From NCBI GenBank assembly GCA_047619685.1, contig JBLHLC010000019.1, positions 17,339 to 81,338 of the forward strand: a stretch of DNA of 64,000 bases. Direction: 5' to 3'. A program made the position numbers and the translations under genes. Below are positions 51,210 through 59,724 of the stretch, piece after piece. Source of the DNA: JABDJZ01 sp047619685. Lineage in GTDB: Bacteria; Bacteroidota; Rhodothermia; Rhodothermales; UBA10348. The notes beneath the pieces are model-generated. The model did no database searches and had not been told where the DNA came from. It worked only from the letters and a program-made list of their open reading frames with translations. Numbering within the stretch: the stretch's first letter is position 1; each line of letters opens with the position of its first letter.

Positions 51210-52112
51210 GTGCCCGACCGATCCAACAGAAGCTTCAAATCATTGCTCAAGACGCCAGATGTCAGAAAGGACGATGCCGAAACCGTGGATCAGGCCCGGA
51301 AGCGCTTGCGGGCCACACTCGCCGGTGCGGGGATAGGTTCAGCGGCTCTGGAGGCTGACTGGCTGCTGGAGTCCGCGCTGGGTGTCAGCAGGGCGGCGCT
51401 CATGACCAACGGCTCCCGGACGCTTCTGCCAAAGGAAACGGAACTCCTCCGGGAGTGGTCTCTCCGGCGTGCCGGTCGCGAGCCTCTGCAGTACATCCTG
51501 GGCGAGACCGGCTTCTACGGGAGGTTGTTTCGCGTTGCCCCTGGCGCCCTGATTCCCCGCCCGGAAACGGAGCACCTTGTCGAGGCGGCGCTTCAGTTTC
51601 TGCCCAAGAGCGGGCGTGTTCTCGAGGTGGGCGTGGGCAGCGGATGTATTGCCTGCACGATTGCCTTGGAGCGGCCCGATGCGGACGTGTGGGCCGTTGA
51701 CATCTCGGAAGCCGCATTGGTGCAGGCCAGGGACAATGCGGCCCGGTTGGGAGCGAGGGTGGCATGCAGCCGGCAGGACGTCTTTGCTACGTGGAGCCCC
51801 GAGCCGGGCCCGCTTGACCTCTTGATATCAAACCCGCCCTATGTGCCGGACCAGGACGAGGAGGCCCTTGAACCAGAGCTGAAGCATGAACCGTCCGAGG
51901 CGCTCTTCCTCCGGGGGGAGACGCTGCGTTTTGTGCGCAGGCTTGCCGAGATCGGGCGTCGTTTCCTTGCCCCCGGGGGACGGCTGATGATCGAAACCCA
52001 TTCGCCCGATGCGAAACTGGGGGCACAGGAGCTGGTCAGACTCGGATACGGGGGAGTACATATCATAGATGATCTTGCCGGCCTTCCGCGTGTGTTGGTC
52101 GGAACTCACTAG
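51210..52112 (+). CDS. prmC: Release factor glutamine methyltransferase
   Basis: SAM-dependent enzyme that methylates the GGQ glutamine of peptide release factors. I place the start at the GTG at 51210 (300 aa); the frame is open further upstream without resemblance. Motifs: GRVLEVGVGSGCIACTIAL for SAM and LLISNPPYVPDQDEEALEPELKHEPSEALF with the catalytic NPPY. It is divergent from glgP and followed after 12 bases by a Tat-exported SDR. Confidence 0.9.
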   Translation: MPDRSNRSFKSLLKTPDVRKDDAETVDQARKRLRATLAGAGIGSAALEADWLLESALGVSRAALMTNGSRTLLPKETELLREWSLRRAGREPLQYILGETGFYGRLFRVAPGALIPRPETEHLVEAALQFLPKSGRVLEVGVGSGCIACTIALERPDADVWAVDISEAALVQARDNAARLGARVACSRQDVFATWSPEPGPLDLLISNPPYVPDQDEEALEPELKHEPSEALFLRGETLRFVRRLAEIGRRFLAPGGRLMIETHSPDAKLGAQELVRLGYGGVHIIDDLAGLPRVLVGTH

Positions 52113-52124
52113 CCCTGCCAGCGC

Positions 52125-53318
52125 ATGAACACTCGCAGACGATTTCTGAAGCAAACCGCAATGGCCGGAGCGGCCGTGACAGCCGGTGCCGGCTCGGTAC
52201 TTCCCGTTTTTCCGGGAGTGGTAACGGATCAGCCTGATGTTCTGAGTCCGCGGACAGACGGGCGGGCCAAACGGCTGCTGATCCTGGGGGGCACCGGATT
52301 CATTGGCCCTCACATGGTCGAGTACGCGCTTTCCCGCGGACATGAGGTAACGCTGTTCAATCGAGGCCGAACCAATACCCACCTGTTTCCAGGCGTGGAG
52401 AAACTGGTGGGTGACCGTTCGGACGATCTCTCCGCGCTGGAGGGTCGCCGGTGGGACGTGGTGATCGACAACAATGCGACGCTTCCGCGCTGGGTAAGGC
52501 AGTCTGCCCAACTTCTCAAGGAGGCGGCAGACCAATACATCCATGTCTCCACGATTTCGGTTTATGAGTCCGCCGACTACACCCTGGCAGACGGCTCCAT
52601 TGCCGCACCCGGTTCGGCCGATGAGGAGGCGCACCGGATACATGAAGACTCTCCGCTGGCTCAATTGCCCGCCGATCACGACGGGTCGGAGGCTGTGACG
52701 GGCCAGACGTATGGGCCGTTCAAGTGGATGGCCGAGGCCGAGGCCAGGGAAGCCTTCGGCGAGCGGGCGACCATTGTTCGCCCGGGGCTGATAGTGGGTC
52801 CGCTTGATCCGACCGACAGGTTCACCTACTGGCCGGTCCGGATTGACCGGGGCGGAGAGGTTCTGGCCCCGGGAGACGGCCAGGACGCAGTGCAGGTGAT
52901 CGACGCGCGTGATCTTTCTGCCTGGATTGTGAGGCTCGCGGAGAGCGGGACGGGGGGCACGTTCAATGGCTGTGGCCCCGGGACACGGCTTTCCATGTCT
53001 GAAATGCTGTCCGGAATCCGGGCGGCAACGAGTGCTCCGGTTAGCCTCACCTGGGTGCCCGCGGAGTTCCTGACCGACCACGACGTGAACGGGTGGAGCC
53101 ACATGCCCGCCTGGATCTCCAGGAACCCGTTAACCTTCGCTCGGAATGAACGGGCGGTCGCGGCTGGCCTCGCCTTCCGGCCTCTGGCGGAAACCGCTCG
53201 GGACACCATAGCTTGGAATGCCCAGCGGCCTTCCGAAGCCCTTGCGGCCCCGCGTGCGGGCCTGGATGCGGATCGTGAGGCCGAGGTTCTCGCGGCCTGG
53301 CATGCCCGGGAGAAATAG
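52125..53318 (+). CDS. Tat-exported NAD(P)-dependent epimerase-like protein
   Basis: A 397-aa protein with a clear twin-arginine signal (NTRRRFLKQTAMAGAAVTAG), then an extended SDR: LLILGGTGFIGPHMVEYAL, NATLP region, and YGPFKWMAEAEA in place of YxxxK. The Tat signal implies it is folded with its nucleotide cofactor before export, as for other periplasmic NAD-binding dehydrogenases such as glucose-fructose oxidoreductase. Substrate is unknown. It lies 12 bases after prmC. Confidence 0.88.
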   Translation: MNTRRRFLKQTAMAGAAVTAGAGSVLPVFPGVVTDQPDVLSPRTDGRAKRLLILGGTGFIGPHMVEYALSRGHEVTLFNRGRTNTHLFPGVEKLVGDRSDDLSALEGRRWDVVIDNNATLPRWVRQSAQLLKEAADQYIHVSTISVYESADYTLADGSIAAPGSADEEAHRIHEDSPLAQLPADHDGSEAVTGQTYGPFKWMAEAEAREAFGERATIVRPGLIVGPLDPTDRFTYWPVRIDRGGEVLAPGDGQDAVQVIDARDLSAWIVRLAESGTGGTFNGCGPGTRLSMSEMLSGIRAATSAPVSLTWVPAEFLTDHDVNGWSHMPAWISRNPLTFARNERAVAAGLAFRPLAETARDTIAWNAQRPSEALAAPRAGLDADREAEVLAAWHAREK

Positions 53319-53406
53319 TTGGCGACCCCGCCTGTTTGGACCCCATAAACACTTAAGGACAACCGGCCAGGGTCGATCCCCAAGGTGATCACCAGCCGAA
53401 ATACTC

Positions 53407-54048
53407 TTGAAAGGCCTCCTGACCGTTATCACCCTGAGTACAGTCCTGCTCGCAGGCTGTGCATCCACTAGTGGCGTCTCTGCGCCGGTGGATACGGGCG
53501 TAGAAACGGTGGCATTTACCACGGATGCGCTCCGCGTGGATGTTATAGACGTGGCAACGGCGGTGCTGGTACAGCACGACTTTACGATCACGCTGGCCAA
53601 CGAACGACTGGGCCTTCTCCAGACGGATTATGCGTCGGTCAGCGGCATCGAGGCCATGCGGGCAGATTCAGGACGGGGAGACGCCGCCCTGGCTGATCTC
53701 TACATCCGAATGACCGTAAACGCTGAGGATCGAGGCGGCGTCCGGTATGTGCAGGTCAAGGGCAACTTTCAGCGCATGCGCGGTGGCCAAGCCCCTGATC
53801 GCTTGATCGGGCTCTATTGGATGGAGCGCCTGGTGGCAGACCTGGCCGATGGCCTGGATGCGGAGTACATCGCCCGCGTATCCAACGAAACCTACGATCA
53901 GGCACTGGGGAACGCAGCGCTTCCTTCCTCTCGGGACTCCCAAGCGGGCCAGGTTACCCGCGGGCTGCGAGCGGTAGCCATTGTTGGCGCCGTCCTGTTT
54001 GCAGTGACCCTGGCGGTCGGTGTTTTCCAGCCTTCAGGATCGCGGTAA
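53407..54048 (+). CDS. Unknown lipoprotein with C-terminal membrane helix
   Basis: A 213-aa protein starting from TTG (MKGLLTVITLSTVLLAGCASTSG). The lipobox LLAGC gives a lipidated N-terminus. The middle (about 35-130) is a mixed alpha/beta domain starting with the hydrophobic VAFTTDALRVDVIDVATAVLVQHDFTITL. Residues about 186-206 are a hydrophobic helix (AVAIVGAVLFAVTLAVGVFQP). It resembles the broad 'DUF4136/DUF799-like' lipoproteins only in outline; I would not name it. Confidence 0.7.
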   Translation: MKGLLTVITLSTVLLAGCASTSGVSAPVDTGVETVAFTTDALRVDVIDVATAVLVQHDFTITLANERLGLLQTDYASVSGIEAMRADSGRGDAALADLYIRMTVNAEDRGGVRYVQVKGNFQRMRGGQAPDRLIGLYWMERLVADLADGLDAEYIARVSNETYDQALGNAALPSSRDSQAGQVTRGLRAVAIVGAVLFAVTLAVGVFQPSGSR

Positions 54049-54115
54049 GCGTTCCTTCGTTCTGGGGTTGGTTCGGCCGCCATGCGGCGCACGTCAATAA
54101 GCACCTCGGGCTCCA

Positions 54116-54967
54116 ATGCGCATCGCCCTGATTCAGTACGCCGTCACGACGGATCTTGAGAGAAACGTCTCCCGTGGTCTGGAAGCCGTCAGGGAAGCCG
54201 CCGAAAACGGCGCGAACCTGGTCGTCTTTCCGGAATTGGCCTTCACACCCTTTTTCCCGCAGCACCGGCTCGCTGGCGGCGATCGTTTCCAGTTCAGCCA
54301 GGACGTACCCGGGCCACTGACAGAGAGATTCCAGGCATTGGCCGCGGAACTCCAGGTGGTGATTGTGCTGAATCTCTTCGAACGGATGGGGGTGCGGACC
54401 TACGACACTTCTCCGGTCATTGACGCCGACGGAAGTCTCCTTGGGCGGACGCGGATGATGCACATCACCCACTACGACGGCTTTTGGGAGCAGGACTACT
54501 ACGACGAGGGAGACACCGGTACCCCCGTGTTTGACACGGCGGCGGGTCGCATTGGCATCGCCATCTGCTACGATCGTCACTACCCGGAATACATGCGCGG
54601 GCTCGCGCTGGCAGGGGCTGACCTTGTATTGATCCCCCAGGCTGGTGCGGCGGGCGAGTGGCCTGACGGACTTTTCGAAGCGGAGGTGCGGGTGGCCTCC
54701 TTCCACAACGGGTATTTCTGTGCCTTGGCCAACCGTGTAGGCCAAGAGGACGTGCTCACGTTCGGCGGCGGTTCTTTTGTGACCGATCCGACCGGCCAGA
54801 CTGTTGTGCGTGCGCCGGAGGGCGAAGATGCAATTCTCTACGCAGACTTGGACTTGTCGGAGTGCGGGGCGTCACCCGCCAGGCAACTCTTCATGCGGCA
54901 CCGCAGGCCCGATCAGTACGCCCACGGCCGGGCGCAGTCTACTGATCTCCCGATCCGACCGGCTTGA
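54116..54967 (+). CDS. Carbon-nitrogen hydrolase-like protein lacking the catalytic lysine
   Basis: A 283-aa nitrilase-superfamily protein. Glu40 (VVFPELAF) and Cys151 (IAICYDRHYPE) of the Glu-Lys-Cys triad are present. The lysine position, normally in GxYRKxHI, reads GRTRMMHI, so it is Met114. The rest of the fold is well kept (GDTGTPVFDTAAGRIGIAI, LIPQAGAAGEW). It could be a variant with another lysine or a non-catalytic homologue. Its last 29 bases overlap the convergent thioredoxin gene. Confidence 0.88.
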   Translation: MRIALIQYAVTTDLERNVSRGLEAVREAAENGANLVVFPELAFTPFFPQHRLAGGDRFQFSQDVPGPLTERFQALAAELQVVIVLNLFERMGVRTYDTSPVIDADGSLLGRTRMMHITHYDGFWEQDYYDEGDTGTPVFDTAAGRIGIAICYDRHYPEYMRGLALAGADLVLIPQAGAAGEWPDGLFEAEVRVASFHNGYFCALANRVGQEDVLTFGGGSFVTDPTGQTVVRAPEGEDAILYADLDLSECGASPARQLFMRHRRPDQYAHGRAQSTDLPIRPA

Positions 54968-55463
54968 TTCCCTTCTGCTCCTGGAACTCCTGGAATGACA
55001 TGTCCCGGAACGAGGATGAACCAATAAAATGCAGCACGGGGAGATAGGACTCGTAATCGTGGAATCCCGGTAGCCGTGTTATGTACTGACCGTCCGAAGA
55101 GAGGAAAATCGTGGTCGGGGTGCCCTTGGCGCCGAATCCAACGGACAGGTCTGCACTGGAAAGGGAATAACCCAGGTAAGACAAGGTGTCGTCCTTGACA
55201 TCGATGTTGAGCCGACCCGTGATGAAGTGTTCGTTCACGTACTCGAGCAGGTCCGGGCGGGGGTAGACTTCCTCCTGCATCCGACGACACCAGCCGCAGG
55301 TGGGAGACCAGATATCCACGATCACCATCTTGCCGGTCTCTTTTCCGGCCGCAAGTGCCTCCTCAAACGGAATCCACGTGGGGGTCTCGGCATCCTGGGC
55401 AGCCGCCGGTTGGGCTCCGAGGAAAAGAACGCTCGCGAGGAGGAGGCTAAAAAGACGGGTCAT
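54939..55463 (-). CDS. Periplasmic thioredoxin-like protein
   Basis: A 174-aa secreted protein with signal peptide (SLLLASVLFLGAQPAAAQ) and a thioredoxin domain with CGWC active site (VDIWSPTCGWCRRMQEEV) plus the cis-Pro motif GTPTTIFL. It may reduce disulfides or act in c-type cytochrome or copper handling. Its start overlaps the glycosyltransferase stop (ATGA), so the two are coupled, though their roles do not obviously match. Confidence 0.9.
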   Translation of the reverse strand: MTRLFSLLLASVLFLGAQPAAAQDAETPTWIPFEEALAAGKETGKMVIVDIWSPTCGWCRRMQEEVYPRPDLLEYVNEHFITGRLNIDVKDDTLSYLGYSLSSADLSVGFGAKGTPTTIFLSSDGQYITRLPGFHDYESYLPVLHFIGSSSFRDMSFQEFQEQKGIKPVGSGDQ

Positions 55464-56647
55464 AGTCCTGACGTTGAATCACTGGCTTGGCCGTGAGCCC
55501 GCAAGAGTGATGCCACCTGATCGGTAAAAAGTGGAGAGGCTGCCTGCCAGTCTAGGATGTCCGCAGCAGCCTTCGCGTTACGCTTCCACGTTTTGGTTTC
55601 GCTGTTGTTCTGTGCAGCGCGGGTCAGCGCCTCCGTCAGCGCTTTGGTGTCGGCTGGGTTCACGGTGAGCCCACAACAGAATTTGTCGACCAGGTTGGCA
55701 CACTCCGGCAGGTCCGAAGCAACAACGGGCAGGGAAGCCGCCAGGTAATCAAACAGTTTGTTCGGCAATGCGAAGCGATGATTCAGGCAGGTAGGTTCCA
55801 GTAAAGTGATTCCGACGTTTGCTTCTGCGGCGGCCGAGACCAACTCGGAAGGCGGTATGGCGTCCAGAAAGAGAACCCGGTTTTCGAGTCGTTCCTTCAG
55901 AACACGTGCCTGCAGGCGCTCGCGTTCCGGGCCGTAACCCAGGAAGACAAGGCGTGCATCCGGGGCGGACTCCGGCCAGCCGGAAACGGCGTCGATAAGA
56001 TTGTCTGCGCCCCGGTCCCGTCGCAGTTGGCCCATGTGCAGAAGGATGGCGGTCTCTGGCGGAAGGCCCAATCTGTCCCTCAGAAGGCTGTTGGGCGTCA
56101 CCTTGGCGGTGGCGGGCGCGTTGAACTGCACGGAGGGGCGTGGAATGGAGTACGCTTTCCGCAGGTAATCGGCGATGGAGTCCGAAACGGTCCATACCTG
56201 GCTGGCCTTCCGGATGTGGCGCCTTTCGATGGCCCGCCAGAATGCCCTTGCATAGGGCTTTCCAACGGTGGCGGCCACGTGTGTGTAGAGCTCCCGAGAG
56301 TCGTAGGAGTAAGGCACGCCCGCGCGCTTGGCGGCTCCGGCACACGCGGAAAGGACGTAGAGGTCGCTGGCGTGGTACAGGCTCCCCTTGAGAGCCTGTA
56401 CCGCGCCGGCGAACGCCCGTTGGAGGCGCAGAAAGTAGAGGGGCCCGCGTCCCGCGGGCACCTCTACGGGGATGTGGGTGACGCGCTCGGGGAGACGTGA
56501 AATCACGTCTCCCCGGGGTAGGGACAGCACCGCGACGCTGTGCCCCGAAGCCGCCATTGCGCTCAGTTGCCTGAGCGCCCTGGCGTTTCGGTGCACGTCA
56601 CCGGCCATCGCAAAAACAATGTCAAACTTCGGTTTCACATTTCCCAT
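55460..56647 (-). CDS. Glycosyltransferase family 4 protein
   Basis: A 395-aa GT-B glycosyltransferase, from the ATG at 56647 (MGNVKPKFDIVFAMAG). The C-terminal Rossmann half shows ILLHMGQLRRDRGADNLIDAVSG, LVFLGYGPERERL and NHRFALPNKLFDYLAASLPVVASDLPE, the sugar-nucleotide site of GT4. Acceptor and donor are unknown. No polysaccharide cluster is nearby. The 163-bp repeat copy 2 lies 41 bases upstream of its ATG. Confidence 0.88.
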   Translation of the reverse strand: MGNVKPKFDIVFAMAGDVHRNARALRQLSAMAASGHSVAVLSLPRGDVISRLPERVTHIPVEVPAGRGPLYFLRLQRAFAGAVQALKGSLYHASDLYVLSACAGAAKRAGVPYSYDSRELYTHVAATVGKPYARAFWRAIERRHIRKASQVWTVSDSIADYLRKAYSIPRPSVQFNAPATAKVTPNSLLRDRLGLPPETAILLHMGQLRRDRGADNLIDAVSGWPESAPDARLVFLGYGPERERLQARVLKERLENRVLFLDAIPPSELVSAAAEANVGITLLEPTCLNHRFALPNKLFDYLAASLPVVASDLPECANLVDKFCCGLTVNPADTKALTEALTRAAQNNSETKTWKRNAKAAADILDWQAASPLFTDQVASLLRAHGQASDSTSGL

Positions 56648-56687
56648 GACGCACAGAATGCCCTGTCTGAGTCCCAGATCGGGTCTT

Positions 56688-56850
56688 AGGAGGCTGTTTA
56701 ACAAGTCGCGCACGCCATTCTACGGCGGCGGAACACCATCTGCTGCGTTGCCCCTCCTCGCAATGGCGCTGCCATTACTCGTCCGGCCGCCTTACATCTG
56801 GCATTCCGGCGCTCGTAGCCTGGCATACTCCACTTGTTGAACAGCCTCCT
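56688..56850. repeat. 163-bp dispersed inverted-repeat element, copy 2
   Basis: Same length as copy 1 and about 91% identical by eye. The arms (left starts AGGAGGCTGTTTAACAAG) pair with two imperfect positions. Two arm differences from copy 1 are matched by complementary changes in the other arm. It sits in the divergent spacer between the glycosyltransferase and LacI genes. Confidence 0.9.
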
Positions 56851-56945
56851 GTGAACGGCGCTGTAACCCCTCATTCCGGTTCGATGGTCCAGACACCCCG
56901 GACTCCACCAAATAATCTTGATGGCGAGGGTTGCATAAGGTTTGC

Positions 56946-56957
56946 GTAAGCGCTTAC
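56946..56957. promoter_or_regulatory. LacI-type operator
   Basis: GTAAGCGCTTAC is a perfect 12-bp palindrome with the central CG typical of LacI/GalR-family sites. It lies 75 bases before the GTG start of the adjacent lacI-type gene, so autoregulation of the operon is likely. Confidence 0.7.
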
Positions 56958-57031
56958 ATTCCTGTCGCCCAGAACGCTTCCAAAACGTCTCGGCCGGTCT
57001 CTACCCACCGGACTTCTCCAGACTGGACACT

Positions 57032-58069
57032 GTGCCCGTCACTATTTACGACATCGCCAACCGCGCTGGAGTCTCCATCGCAACCGTGTCGCGCGTGTTC
57101 AATGAGAGCCCGCGAGTCTCTGCCAAGACCCGGGCCAGTGTCCTTGAGATAGCGACCCAGTTGGGCTACCGGCCGCACGCCACCGCGCGCTCACTGGCCC
57201 TCAGGAAGTCCAGCATCGTGTCCGCCGTGATTCCGATGCTCACGAATTACTTTTTTGTGGAGATTCTTCGCGGCCTTCAGGATCGAATGGCGCAGAGCGA
57301 ATATGACCTGCTGGTCTTCGCGGCTCGGACGCTGGACGAGGTGGATGTTCAGATGGATCGCGCCCTTCAGCGGGGCCAGTCCGCCGGCGTCCTTGTCTTT
57401 TCTAGCCCCATGGACGAAACACGGGTCGCACGCCTGAAGCAGAGCGGCCAGACGGTAGTGCTCGTGGACTGCATGCATGAAGGCATGGACGGGGTCACGA
57501 CAAATAATGTGCATGGAGGAAATCTGGCGACGCGTCATCTCATTGACAGTGGCTGCAAGCACATAGGGCTGCTTATGGCCAATCGGTCGTCCGTGCCGGC
57601 AAGGGACCGGAGAGTGGGCTATGAGCAGGCATTGGCCGCCGATGGACGCTGTTCAGAGAGTCTTGTGGTTGTGAGTACCGATACCGATCAGGACGGCTAC
57701 ACCGAGAAGGCTGGTCATGCCGCGATGCAGGAACTCCTGGCGTCCAAGCAGCCACTGGACGGAATTTTTGCCACCTCGGATGTCCAGGCAATTGGAGCGC
57801 TTCAAGCCATCCGTGAGGCAGGTCTCCGGGTGCCGCAGGATATACGCGTGGTCGGGTTTGACGACATCCTCCTCTCGCGACATGTAGGCCTCACAACAGT
57901 CAGGCAACCCATGTACGAAATGGGTGTGATCGCAGCCGAGCGCCTCATTTCACGCATCGAGATGCCTACGGAGACGCAGGCGCAGACGGTCCTGACGCCC
58001 AAATTGGTCGTCCGCAGAACCACGGACGAGAATCAGGTTATGGAATTCCAGACATGGGCAACGGCATGA
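57032..58069 (+). CDS. LacI/GalR-family transcription regulator
   Basis: A 345-aa repressor-type regulator, starting at GTG 57032 (VPVTIYDIANRAGVSIATVSRVFNESPRVS), which begins exactly with the helix-turn-helix. The hinge and periplasmic-binding-like effector domain follow (SIVSAVIPMLTNYFFVEILRGLQDRM ... GIFATSDVQAIGALQAIREAGLRVPQDIRVVGFDD). The effector is probably a sugar. The gene downstream is a TonB receptor, so it may control uptake of a glycan or oligosaccharide. Confidence 0.93.
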   Translation: MPVTIYDIANRAGVSIATVSRVFNESPRVSAKTRASVLEIATQLGYRPHATARSLALRKSSIVSAVIPMLTNYFFVEILRGLQDRMAQSEYDLLVFAARTLDEVDVQMDRALQRGQSAGVLVFSSPMDETRVARLKQSGQTVVLVDCMHEGMDGVTTNNVHGGNLATRHLIDSGCKHIGLLMANRSSVPARDRRVGYEQALAADGRCSESLVVVSTDTDQDGYTEKAGHAAMQELLASKQPLDGIFATSDVQAIGALQAIREAGLRVPQDIRVVGFDDILLSRHVGLTTVRQPMYEMGVIAAERLISRIEMPTETQAQTVLTPKLVVRRTTDENQVMEFQTWATA

Positions 58070-59715
58070 CGCGGACCGGAAACATGATCTGCGCGCTGGT
58101 TGGCCTTTTGGCCCTTGCCGGGTGCAGTCCGGAGCAGCAGGAGAGCCAGACGCTGGCCATCGTGAACGGAAGGCCGATCAGTCTGGCGCAGTATCAGCGC
58201 GGGTACACCGACTATCTCTTTAGCGGTGGACTTCCGGATGAGCCGCTTAGGCGCTCAGCGTTTTTGAATCGGATGATTGCCGTCGAACTGATTGTTACCG
58301 AGGCTCGGGAGGGAGGGGTCGAGTCCTCCGAGGAGTTCCAGACAGAGCAGGAGCGTGCCCGTCAGAAACTTCTTATCGAGGCCCTCCTGGCAGATGCGAT
58401 CTATTCGGAGATCCAGGTTTCCGATGCCGATCTGGTTGACATGTTTGTTCGTGTGAACACGAAAATGACCGCCAGGCACCTGTTTGCAACTACGCGCGAG
58501 GACGCGGAGCTACTCCGGGAGCGGCTGGCCAGTGGCGAGTCCTTTGAGTCGCTCGCGGCCGAGGTCTTTACGGATCCCGTGTTGATAGAGAACGGGGGAT
58601 TGCTCGGGACCTTTGGTTTCGACGAGATGGACCCGGCATTCGAGGATGAGGCCTTTACCATGAAGGTGGGCGAAATATCGGAGCCAGTCCAGACCTCGCA
58701 GGGTTTCTCGGTTATCAAGCTAGAGAATCGATTCTCGGACCCGGTCATGACCGAATCCGAGTTCGCCCAGAAGCGCGGTCAATTGGCCGGCTACGTGCGT
58801 TCCCGCAAGCAGGCGAACGCCCGCCGCGACTTTTTGGCTGCGCTTGTTCAGGAGGCCGGGGTCCGGATTGACCCTGCCAAGGCTGAGGACCTGGTGAGGC
58901 AGGTCACCAGCGGCGCAATCAGAGACCCGGAGGACGACGAGTCAGGGACATTTGTGTCCTTCGACCGCGAAGGTGCGGAGCGGGTCTGGACCGTGGCCGA
59001 CTTCCGGGAGGCCGCGGAGTACACTTCTGATCGTCAGCAGATGGCGGTGGACAACGTGGACGACCTCACTGCATTTATCAAAGGACTCGTCGCGCGGGAC
59101 ATCATGCTCTCCCGGGCTACGGACGCTGGTCTGGGCCGAGACATGCGGGTGCGGCAAGGGATTGATTCCGCCATGTCCGAGTGGGTCTACGAGCGCGCCT
59201 TCGGGCAACTGGTGGACAACATGCCTCTGAGCGACGAGGAAGTCCGAGCGTATTTCGAAGAGCACCCGGATGATTTTGAACTGCCCCCGCGCGTGCAACT
59301 AAGCGAGATCGTGGTGGCAACCAGGCAAAAGGCGGACTCGCTCAAGGCCATTGCCAAGGCCGGTTCCTTTGAGGCTCTGGCACGTCGGCATTCCCTCCGC
59401 CCCGCTTCGGCCGGTAGTGGCGGATCGCTGGGTTTGTATGCCAAAAGCGAACTGGGTCCTTGGGGCGATGATGTCTTTTCTTCCCAACCAGGCACTGTCC
59501 TCGGGCCGTACGGATCGGCCGGCAAGTACCTCCTGCTTCTGGTGGGCAGCGCTGAAATGGCTCGTCCCGCCACGTTTGAAGAAGCGCGCGGAGAGGCACA
59601 GTCCATGCTTGCCCGCGAGCGTCAACAGGCTTATCTGCGGCAGCACGTCCAAGCTCTACGTCTGCGATTTCCCGTCACCTTAGTCGTCGATTCACTGGAC
59701 GGCCTGCCCCTCTAG
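58066..59715 (+). CDS. SurA-like peptidyl-prolyl isomerase lipoprotein
   Basis: A 549-aa parvulin-type chaperone. The ATG at 58066 overlaps the regulator's stop (ATGA). A lipobox (LLALAGCSPEQ) gives a lipidated N-terminus. Two PpiC-type domains are seen, about 140-225 (MTARHLFATT... GGLLGTFGFDEMDPAFEDEAF) and 410-500 (QLSEIVVATRQKADSL... GGSLGLYAKSELGPWGDDVF). It may help fold the TonB receptor encoded next. Confidence 0.9.
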   Translation: MTRTGNMICALVGLLALAGCSPEQQESQTLAIVNGRPISLAQYQRGYTDYLFSGGLPDEPLRRSAFLNRMIAVELIVTEAREGGVESSEEFQTEQERARQKLLIEALLADAIYSEIQVSDADLVDMFVRVNTKMTARHLFATTREDAELLRERLASGESFESLAAEVFTDPVLIENGGLLGTFGFDEMDPAFEDEAFTMKVGEISEPVQTSQGFSVIKLENRFSDPVMTESEFAQKRGQLAGYVRSRKQANARRDFLAALVQEAGVRIDPAKAEDLVRQVTSGAIRDPEDDESGTFVSFDREGAERVWTVADFREAAEYTSDRQQMAVDNVDDLTAFIKGLVARDIMLSRATDAGLGRDMRVRQGIDSAMSEWVYERAFGQLVDNMPLSDEEVRAYFEEHPDDFELPPRVQLSEIVVATRQKADSLKAIAKAGSFEALARRHSLRPASAGSGGSLGLYAKSELGPWGDDVFSSQPGTVLGPYGSAGKYLLLLVGSAEMARPATFEEARGEAQSMLARERQQAYLRQHVQALRLRFPVTLVVDSLDGLPL

Positions 59716-59724
59716 GCACCGAAC

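Noticed and set aside
51828..53102. 424-codon minus-strand open frame
   Set aside because: It runs opposite prmC and the Tat-exported SDR, both supported by motifs. No domain is seen in it.
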